A stretch of 64,000 nucleotides of DNA, taken from contig CAWIKP010000011.1 in assembly GCA_963836735.1 (NCBI GenBank), positions 34,491-98,490 of the forward strand, given 5' to 3'. The translations under genes and the position numbers were made by a program. Positions 58,981 through 64,000 of this stretch are shown piece by piece. Origin of the DNA: JACCXG01 sp963836735. GTDB lineage: Bacteria > Acidobacteriota > Vicinamibacteria > Vicinamibacterales > 2-12-FULL-66-21. The stretch's first letter is position 1. The number at the start of each line of letters is the position of its first letter. The notes beneath the pieces are model-generated. The model was not told where the DNA came from, did not search any database, and was given only the letters and a program-made list of their open reading frames with translations.

Positions 58981-59033
58981 TCGGAGCTTCGTCGAGGCAG
59001 GCCTCCAGGTGTCGCCAGAAGAAGTACGACAGC
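58981..59033. repeat. Copy of the DoxX gene 3' end (partner at 60851-60903)
   Basis: 53 bp identical at 50 positions to 60851-60903, which encodes the C-terminus of the DoxX gene at 60813. Read on the minus strand this copy still gives SALSYFFWRHLEACLDEAP. It abuts the stop of the 188-aa gene at 59037, so it is a fossil of a partial duplication or a small dispersed repeat. Confidence 0.85.
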
Positions 59034-59036
59034 GCG

Positions 59037-59603
59037 CTACCCGCGGCGCGCGCGAATGTCGACTTCACGTCGCCAGTTCCGTTCGTCCGGAGCGCGCTCG
59101 GCGGTCCAGTGAAACGAATCCGGCTGGATCTCACTGAAGACCCAGCGCATCGAACCGCCCCGCGGATCCGGGCCGGTCTGGACGATGTCGGAGCCTTGCG
59201 CGTGGCCGATCTGTTGGGAGAAGAAATTCGTCGCAGGATCGCTCCACAGGATGCGCCACGCGTCGAGCTCGGGATCGTAGATCCGCAACGTCGTGCCGTA
59301 CCAATTGCCCGCGCCGGGCAGTGGCTCGATCCCCGGCTGGCGGTCTCGCAGGCGTGGAATCATCCAGACGTCCTGGATGGCCCGGCCCTGCAGCACCCAA
59401 CCTGCGTGAATCTCGCCGCGGCCCAGATGAGTCGTTCCATTGTCGAGCAACGTCGCAATGTCCAGCTCCCATCGGCCGACGAGCCACGAATAGAGTTCGA
59501 GCGCCTTCGCACGTGCCATATCGGGACCATTGGCGTGCAGGACCTCAGCGAACGACGAATGGAGTCCCGGTGTGACTGGATGCGTCAAGTGTGAAACGGC
59601 CAT
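59037..59603 (-). CDS. Conserved hypothetical protein (DUF1579-like)
   Basis: 188-aa soluble protein: LYSWLVGRWELDIATLLDNG, GEIHAGWVLQGRAIQDVWM, GTTLRIYDPELDAWRILWSD, GGSMRWVFSEIQPDSFHWTAE. This is the beta-barrel layout of DUF1579/lipocalin-like small proteins. ATG 59603. No catalytic residues can be named. The adjacent 3' side carries the DoxX tail copy. Confidence 0.72.
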   Translation of the reverse strand: MAVSHLTHPVTPGLHSSFAEVLHANGPDMARAKALELYSWLVGRWELDIATLLDNGTTHLGRGEIHAGWVLQGRAIQDVWMIPRLRDRQPGIEPLPGAGNWYGTTLRIYDPELDAWRILWSDPATNFFSQQIGHAQGSDIVQTGPDPRGGSMRWVFSEIQPDSFHWTAERAPDERNWRREVDIRARRG

Positions 59604-59862
59604 AGTGATTCCCCTGAATATCAGTTGCCACTCAGTCTCAGAACTCGCTGCAGGTTACACACCAAGGCCGAACAGGAAGCCGCAAGCTGGACGCTAGGCC
59701 GAACTCCACCGATGTGCGGGCCCGTCACAGCTGCTGTGCGATTGGGATGATTCCTGCATCGATCTTCACGGCTGCGTCCGACTGACGCAAAACACAACTC
59801 AAGGGGATCGATGCTACGAGACAGAGACGCGGCCGCGATCTCGTCGTTTCGAAGGAGTCACC

Positions 59863-60375
59863 ATGAGTACGACCCAGGCAGAGAGCCTCCACCTGACCCG
59901 AGTGCCCATCACAGAAACCGGCATGCTGATTCGAAAGCCGGTCGCCGAGGTGTTCGAGGCGATGGTGAACCCCGACATCACCACGAAGTTCTGGTTCACG
60001 AAAAGTAGCGGGCGGCTCGCGGTCGGTCGGCCGATTCGCTGGGATTGGCAGATGTACGACGTCTCGATCGAGGTCACCGCCAGGAGGATCGACAACAACC
60101 GGCGGATCGTCCTCGACTGGCCGGGATACAGCGGCACCACGACCGTTGACTGGACGTTCGAGTCTTTGAACGACGGCACGACGTTCGTGAGGGTGACCGA
60201 ATCCGGCTTCACTGGCACCGGCGACGAGCTCGTGAAGTACGTGGCCGATTCGACACAGGGATTCACCCTCGTGCTGGCTGGCCTGAAAGCGCTCCTTGAA
60301 CACGGGGTGAGGCTCAATCTCGTGGGAGACCGTTACCCCAAGGGAGTCGACGAGCACGAGCTCACGAAGAATTAG
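59863..60375 (+). CDS. SRPBCC (AHSA1/START) family protein
   Basis: 170-aa hydrophobic-ligand-cavity protein: MLIRKPVAEVFEAMVNPDIT, TKFWFTKSSGRLAVGRPIRW, DWPGYSGTTTVDWTFESLND and TQGFTLVLAGLKALLEHG match the AHSA1 branch. AAGGAG precedes the ATG. Its stop overlaps that of the convergent DUF1801 gene by 2 bases. Confidence 0.9.
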   Translation: MSTTQAESLHLTRVPITETGMLIRKPVAEVFEAMVNPDITTKFWFTKSSGRLAVGRPIRWDWQMYDVSIEVTARRIDNNRRIVLDWPGYSGTTTVDWTFESLNDGTTFVRVTESGFTGTGDELVKYVADSTQGFTLVLAGLKALLEHGVRLNLVGDRYPKGVDEHELTKN

Positions 60376-60807
60376 AACTTCTTCCGTTTCGCAACGTTGA
60401 AGGCGACAGCGGCGCGAATCAGCTCTTTGAACGCCGCTTCCTCAATCGCGTCGTCTCTGTGAATGTCGATGGCCCGTCGTGTATTTCCCTCGAGGCTCGA
60501 ATTGAAGAGACGAGCGGGGTCCTTCAGCGAGGCCCCGTGAAAGAAGGTCAGCTTCACGACTTCTTTGTAGGATTCGCCCGTACAGATGCCGCCGTCGTGG
60601 GACCAGACGGGAGTTCCCGGGGAAGACTCTTTCGCCCACTTCCATTCCTCGACGACCTCGGGGTCCGCCGCGTGGATGAGCGTGCGCATCCGTTTCAGCA
60701 CTGAACCTCGCCAATCATCAAGCTCGCGAATGCGCTGCGTCGATCAGCTGCGAGGCGGAGTCGGACTTTGCGACCTTCGCCGACTTCTTGGATGTCTTGG
60801 CGGCCAT
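60372..60807 (-). CDS. DUF1801 protein (YdhG-like)
   Basis: About 145 aa. Lys-rich head (MAAKTSKKSAKVAKSDS), then after a frame change near 60748 the family core: RIRELDDWRGSVLKRMRTLI, ADPEVVEEWKWAKESSPG, PVWSHDGGICTGESYKEVVK, LTFFHGASLKDPARLFNSSL and GNTRRAIDIHRDDAI. YdhG/CyaY-like fold of unknown function. Starts 5 bases after the DoxX stop on the same strand. Confidence 0.87.
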
Positions 60808-60812
60808 TGTGT

Positions 60813-61286
60813 TCACTCCAGGACTGCGGTGACTTTAGTCAAGATACAACTCGGAGCTTCGTCGAGGCAGGCCTCCAGGCGGCGCCAGAAGAAATACGAC
60901 AGCCCCCAGAGCACGGCGGTGCCCGCCGCAAAGCCCCACGCCTCCGGGCCATCACCCACCGCGAAGTGGGCGATCAGAGCAGAGCCGAGGGTGATTGCGA
61001 AGCCGGCATAGGCCCACTCCTTGAGCCGCGCCGGCACCGGCGCAAGCAGCAGCAACACGCCGAGGAGCTTGGCCAACGCGAGTTCCACCCGGAAGTAGTC
61101 GGGGAAGCCGAGGTGGGCGAACGCCTCCGCGACCTGCGGCAGGCGCAGTTGCGCGTAGGCGGTGAAGCCGATCTGCAGGCAGAAGAGCGCGGTGACGGTC
61201 CAGAAGCCGATGACGATACCTTTGGAACGGGGCAGGCTCAGGCCCATGGGCGAGAGTGCGCCGCTGCCTTCTAATGTCAGACTCAT
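60813..61286 (-). CDS. DoxX-like family membrane protein
   Basis: 157-aa DoxX-type four-helix protein: GIVIGFWTVTALFCLQIGFT, QVAEAFAHLGFPDYFRVELA, ALAKLLGVLLLLAPVPARLK, EWAYAGFAITLGSALIAHFA and a last helix ending LWGLSYFFWRRLE. The final CLDEAPSCILTKVTAVLE lies outside the family and overlaps the 53-bp repeat shared with 58981. ATG 61286 follows AAGGAGG. Second DoxX in the window. Confidence 0.88.
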   Translation of the reverse strand: MSLTLEGSGALSPMGLSLPRSKGIVIGFWTVTALFCLQIGFTAYAQLRLPQVAEAFAHLGFPDYFRVELALAKLLGVLLLLAPVPARLKEWAYAGFAITLGSALIAHFAVGDGPEAWGFAAGTAVLWGLSYFFWRRLEACLDEAPSCILTKVTAVLE

Positions 61287-61375
61287 GTCGTCCTCCTTGT
61301 CACCATGACGGATGGCGCAGGCTGAATGTGACCGCTGCCGCCTCGGCTTCGTCCTGTCGTCGCTCACGAGCCTCC

Positions 61376-62139
61376 CTACGTGGGTAGCCGCGCAGTCCAG
61401 CCGGTGGCGTAGTACGCCCACCCGATCAGCGCGGCATTGTGAACCGCGTGAACGATGACCGTTGGCACCGTTGAACCGGATCGCTCACGCACCCACCCGA
61501 AGCCGAGACCCAGCGTGAAAGCGAGGGGAAGAATCGCAGGGAAGCCATGGATCGCGGTATGTGCCGCGGCAGAGACGGGAATCGCAGCGCTCGCGGGAAG
61601 CCGCTGCCGGAGCCAACGTGGTACAGCACGCCCCGAAATAGCGCCTCCTCTCCCAGCGCGGCGAGCACACAGGCGCGAATGACAATGATCCCGGCCACAG
61701 CCGGCCCCGCCGTCGCGAGGCGACCGTCATCGGACCCCATCGCCTTCAAGATCGTGATCGAGCTCGACCAGGGCCACGGCCCAACAGCCGATTGAATCGC
61801 CGCCGCTATGAGGTACGCGCCCCCGCCTGCGGCGAATGCAAGGCCGACGTCGGCGCGGCGACAGCGGACGAGCCCCAGCGCCTGTGCCGTGCGCGGGCGA
61901 AAGACGATCATCAGGGCGGCAAGGAGCAGCATGTAGACCTCGCCGACCACGATCGCCGTGACGGCGGCTGCACCGCTGCTGCGAGCGGCGAAGACGGTCG
62001 CCGTACCGATGACCACCGCAGCGAGCAGCCAGAGCCCGAGCGCAAGGAGCACGCGCTTGCCGGTCACGAGCGGTTCCGGCCCTCGATGTGCTGCGCCGGC
62101 ACCGTAGGGATGACGCGATGACAGGATCTCGTCGCTCAT
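61376..62139 (-). CDS. CPBP intramembrane metalloprotease
   Basis: About 254-aa membrane protease (Rce1/Abi family). Helices VLLALGLWLLAAVVIGTATV and AVTAIVVGEVYMLLLAALM, then motif 1 LAALGEEALFRGVLY (EExxxR). A frame change near 61620 restores motif 2 and 3 (AHTAIHGFPAILPLAF; VPTVIVHAVHNAALIGWAYY), supplying the metal His and Asn. Stop at 61376. Likely cleaves prenylated or peptide substrates in the membrane; many bacterial members are immunity-like, but no bacteriocin gene is seen. Confidence 0.88.
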
Positions 62140-62152
62140 GTCCAGGTCCGCC

Positions 62153-62545
62153 CTACCAGCGCTTCAGCTGGGTGACCTGAATGAGGTTGCCGCAGGTGTC
62201 GTTCAGCATGGCGATCGTGGAGGCGGTCACGTCCGTGGGCGCCATGGTGAACTCGGCGCCGCGCGCTTTCATCCGTTCGTAGTCGGCCTGCACGTCGTCG
62301 GTGAAGAACATGGCCGCGGGCTGGCTTTGCTGGAACATCGCCTGTTGATAGGCTTTGGCTGCCGGATTGTCGTTGAGCGCCAGCTGCAGCTCTGTGCCGT
62401 CCGGGTCCTCTGGTGAGGCCACCGTGAGCCAGCGAAACGGCCCCTGGCTGAAGTCGGCCTTCTTCACGAAGCCCAGGACGTCGGTATGGAAGCGCAGGGC
62501 CTTCTCCTGGTCGTCGACGTGCACGCTCGTCAGTTTGATCTTCAC
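62153..62545 (-). CDS. VOC (glyoxalase) family protein
   Basis: 130-aa single VOC domain: LTSVHVDDQEKALRFHTDVL, GPFRWLTVASPEDPDGTELQ, AAMFFTDDVQADYERMKARG and NDTCGNLIQVTQL. The metal ligands are His in SVHVDD and Glu in GTELQ. GTG 62545 follows AGGAGGG. Neighbours (CPBP, ECF41) give no pathway; dioxygenase or resistance roles are possible. Confidence 0.9.
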   Translation of the reverse strand: MKIKLTSVHVDDQEKALRFHTDVLGFVKKADFSQGPFRWLTVASPEDPDGTELQLALNDNPAAKAYQQAMFQQSQPAAMFFTDDVQADYERMKARGAEFTMAPTDVTASTIAMLNDTCGNLIQVTQLKRW

Positions 62546-62652
62546 CGCTTCCCTCCTTGTGCCTGCCCGCCGAAGCCGCGGCGAAGGCGGGTCACATTGT
62601 TTGCCGTTCGTCCGTCAACGCTATGACGGAAAGCGACAAGAAAGTGTGACCG

Positions 62653-63516
62653 ATGACCGATTACCTGGCCGAGCGATTCGAAGAGCACCGAACCCATCTG
62701 CGCGGCGTGGCCTACCGGATGCTCGGCTCGTTGAGCGAAGTGGACGACGCCGTTCAGGAAGCATGGCTGCGGCTCAGCCGCGCCGATACCGAGGGCATCG
62801 ACAACCTTGGCGGCTGGCTGACCACGGTCGTCGCGCGGGTGTGCCTCGACATGCTGCGGTCGCGCCAATCGCGGCGCGAGGAGCCGTTGATGCCGGACGC
62901 GCCGGAGCCGGTCGCGACCGGCACGAGCGGAAGCAGCCCCGAGCAGGAAGCGCTCCTGGCGGATTCGGTCGGGCTCGCGCTGCTCGTCGTCCTCGACAGG
63001 CTGACGCCGGCGGAACGGCTCGCCTTCGTGCTGCACGACATGTTCGCGGTGCCGTTCGAGGAGATCGCGCCGATCGTCGGCCGTTCCGCAGAGGCGGCCC
63101 GGCAGCTCGCGAGCCGCGCGCGGCGGCGCGTGCGTGGCGGCGGGGCCCCCGACCCCGATCTCGTTCGGCAGCGCGAGGTCGTCGAGGCCTTCATTGCGGC
63201 ATTACGCGCTGGCGACTTCGAAGGCCTGCTCGCGTACCTCGATCCGGACCTCGTGGTTCGCGCGGACATGGCGGCCGGCGCGCCGACCGAGATCCGCGGC
63301 GCGGCGGTCTGGGCGAGAGGGGCTGTCGCCTACGGGCACATGGCGCGGCTCACGCAGCCCGCGATGGTGGATGGGGCGATCGGCGTCGTAGTGGCGCCGC
63401 AGGGACGATTGGTGAGAGCGCTCCGCTTCACGATCGCGAACGGCAGGATCACCGAGATCGAAGTCATCGGCAATCCGGCGCGGCTCGGCGAGCTCGAGGT
63501 GTCGATCGTCGAGTGA
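62653..63516 (+). CDS. ECF41-type sigma factor with SnoaL-like C-terminal domain
   Basis: 287 aa. Sigma region 2 (HRTHLRGVAYRMLGSLSEVD, DAVQEAWLRLSRAD, NLGGWLTTVVARVCLDMLRS), region 4 (LTPAERLAFVLHDMFAVPFE, IAPIVGRSAEAARQLASRAR), and a C-terminal NTF2/SnoaL domain (VVEAFIAALRAGDFEGLLAY, LDPDLVVRADMAAG) that in ECF41 replaces a separate anti-sigma. Likely controls the adjacent divergent VOC/CPBP/DoxX genes. Hairpin at 63611 follows. Confidence 0.93.
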   Translation: MTDYLAERFEEHRTHLRGVAYRMLGSLSEVDDAVQEAWLRLSRADTEGIDNLGGWLTTVVARVCLDMLRSRQSRREEPLMPDAPEPVATGTSGSSPEQEALLADSVGLALLVVLDRLTPAERLAFVLHDMFAVPFEEIAPIVGRSAEAARQLASRARRRVRGGGAPDPDLVRQREVVEAFIAALRAGDFEGLLAYLDPDLVVRADMAAGAPTEIRGAAVWARGAVAYGHMARLTQPAMVDGAIGVVVAPQGRLVRALRFTIANGRITEIEVIGNPARLGELEVSIVE

Positions 63517-63610
63517 GATATGCCCGGGTCCCTGACGCGGGCCCGTGTGGGGCCTGGACGAAAGCGAGATCGAGACGATGCGCCACGCTGAAGAGGATCC
63601 ACAGGAGAGC

Positions 63611-63654
63611 CAGGAGATCAGGAGATTGTCTTGGAACTTCCTCCTGAGCTCCTG
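63611..63654. terminator. Long imperfect hairpin
   Basis: CAGGAGATCAGGAG (63611-63624) and CTCCTGAGCTCCTG (63641-63654) pair at 13 of 14 positions with a 16-base loop. It separates the converging ECF41 and PfpI genes. No T tract. Confidence 0.55.
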
Positions 63655-63672
63655 ACCCTCTTGTTCAGGCTT

Positions 63673-63697
63673 TTCCGTTAGGCTGTTCCGTTAGGCT
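63673..63697. repeat. 13-bp direct repeat at the PfpI 3' end
   Basis: TTCCGTTAGGCT occurs at 63673 and 63686, one base apart, and a partial third copy (TTTTCCGCTGG) follows. The PfpI stop codon lies in the second unit, so units have been added or lost at its tail. Confidence 0.6.
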
Positions 63698-63999
63698 TTT
63701 CCGCTGGAGCGACCGCTGGCGATCCCTGCCATCAGATGTTTGCCTTCCGCGAACTCCTCGATCATCTTTCGGTTGAACGCCGGAATGTCGTCGGGCTTCC
63801 GGCTGGTGACGAGCCCGTTGTCGGTGACGACCTCCTTGTCGACCCAGGTCCCGCCCGCGTTCATGAGGTCGGCTTTCAGCGACGGCCACGACGTCACCGT
63901 GCGCCCCTTCGCCACGCCGGCGTCGATCAACGGCCACAGGCCGTGACAGATCGCGGCGACCGGCTTGCCCGCCTCGAAGAACTCGCGAACGAATGACAC
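63691..63999 (-). CDS. DJ-1/PfpI family protein, N-terminus outside window
   Basis: The last 102 residues of a PfpI/glyoxalase-III-like protein: FVREFFEAGKPVAAICHGLW with the nucleophile Cys, PLIDAGVAKGRTVTSWPSL, TWVDKEVVTDNGLVTSRKPDD and FNRKMIEEFAEGKH. The frame is open to the right edge; the first visible GTG is internal to the family alignment. Chaperone/deglycase-like or protease-like roles are claimed for the family. Confidence 0.9.
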   Translation of the reverse strand: MSFVREFFEAGKPVAAICHGLWPLIDAGVAKGRTVTSWPSLKADLMNAGGTWVDKEVVTDNGLVTSRKPDDIPAFNRKMIEEFAEGKHLMAGIASGRSSGKA

Positions 64000-64000
64000 A

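Noticed and set aside
61376..62139. Bacteriocin immunity cassette
   Set aside because: The CPBP protease alone does not imply one; no bacteriocin-like small gene or ABC exporter is adjacent.
1..64000. Genomic island or prophage
   Set aside because: No integrase, tRNA-linked att sites, phage structural genes or composition shift noticed.

Overview
The window is GC-rich, gene-dense bacterial DNA with no plasmid, phage, CRISPR or transposase signature. The best taxonomic guess is Acidobacteriota, probably a Vicinamibacteria-like lineage. The reasons are three large FtsX/MacB-type orphan permeases of the Acidobacterial (ADOP) kind, a VWFA-related Acidobacterial domain protein, a TIGR02999-type ECF sigma factor coupled to a Ser/Thr kinase with a PD40 propeller, and a PVC-type heme protein fused to DUF6807. 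This rests on family recognition by eye. No rRNA is present, and I recognised no tRNA.

Layout. 1-12 kb is catabolic and secretory: an ADOP permease cut by the left edge, a giant cytochrome/propeller/DUF6807 protein, an MFS transporter coupled to a beta-hydroxyacid dehydrogenase, a RibD-like reductase, a Tat-exported SUMF1-like protein, an exported RraA-like protein and a choline-transporter-like symporter. 12-19 kb holds small membrane proteins, a secreted alpha/alpha-toroid protein, a solitary xylose-binding lipoprotein (XylF), OsmC and an LPG-synthase-type membrane protein. 19-22 kb is the conserved core block SRP RNA-dnaX-ybaB-recR, all on the minus strand. 22-34 kb is regulatory and accessory: a VWFA protein; an aldo/keto reductase fused to a P-loop kinase and a degenerate HAD domain through a linker made of 21-bp repeats; a carbohydrate deacetylase beside a truncated oxidoreductase; an S8 protease-hybrid kinase-response regulator operon; and a LuxR regulator with a dead receiver. 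34-52 kb has two more ADOP permeases, a PLP decarboxylase, a methyltransferase, a sulfatase, a benzoate-CoA-ligase-like enzyme and the overlapping ECF sigma/kinase pair. 52-57 kb is a four-gene translationally coupled sulfur-handling operon: exported sulfurtransferase, two YeeE/YedE halves (the second fused to a rhodanese-like domain lacking its cysteine), and a class V PLP enzyme. 57-64 kb has a LytS/LytTR pair, DoxX, DUF1801, CPBP, VOC, SRPBCC and ECF41 genes and a partial PfpI gene.

A warning that affects the whole annotation: about 30 otherwise good genes are interrupted by single frame changes where homology continues in another frame, while recR, ybaB, dnaX, the hybrid kinase and others are intact. 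The spread across unrelated genes suggests uncorrected indels in the assembly rather than mass gene decay. I therefore annotate such genes over their full span and give the approximate break positions. True fragments (oxidoreductase at 26.4-26.9 kb, molybdenum hydroxylase piece at 40.3-40.5 kb, DoxX tail at 59.0 kb) are listed separately.
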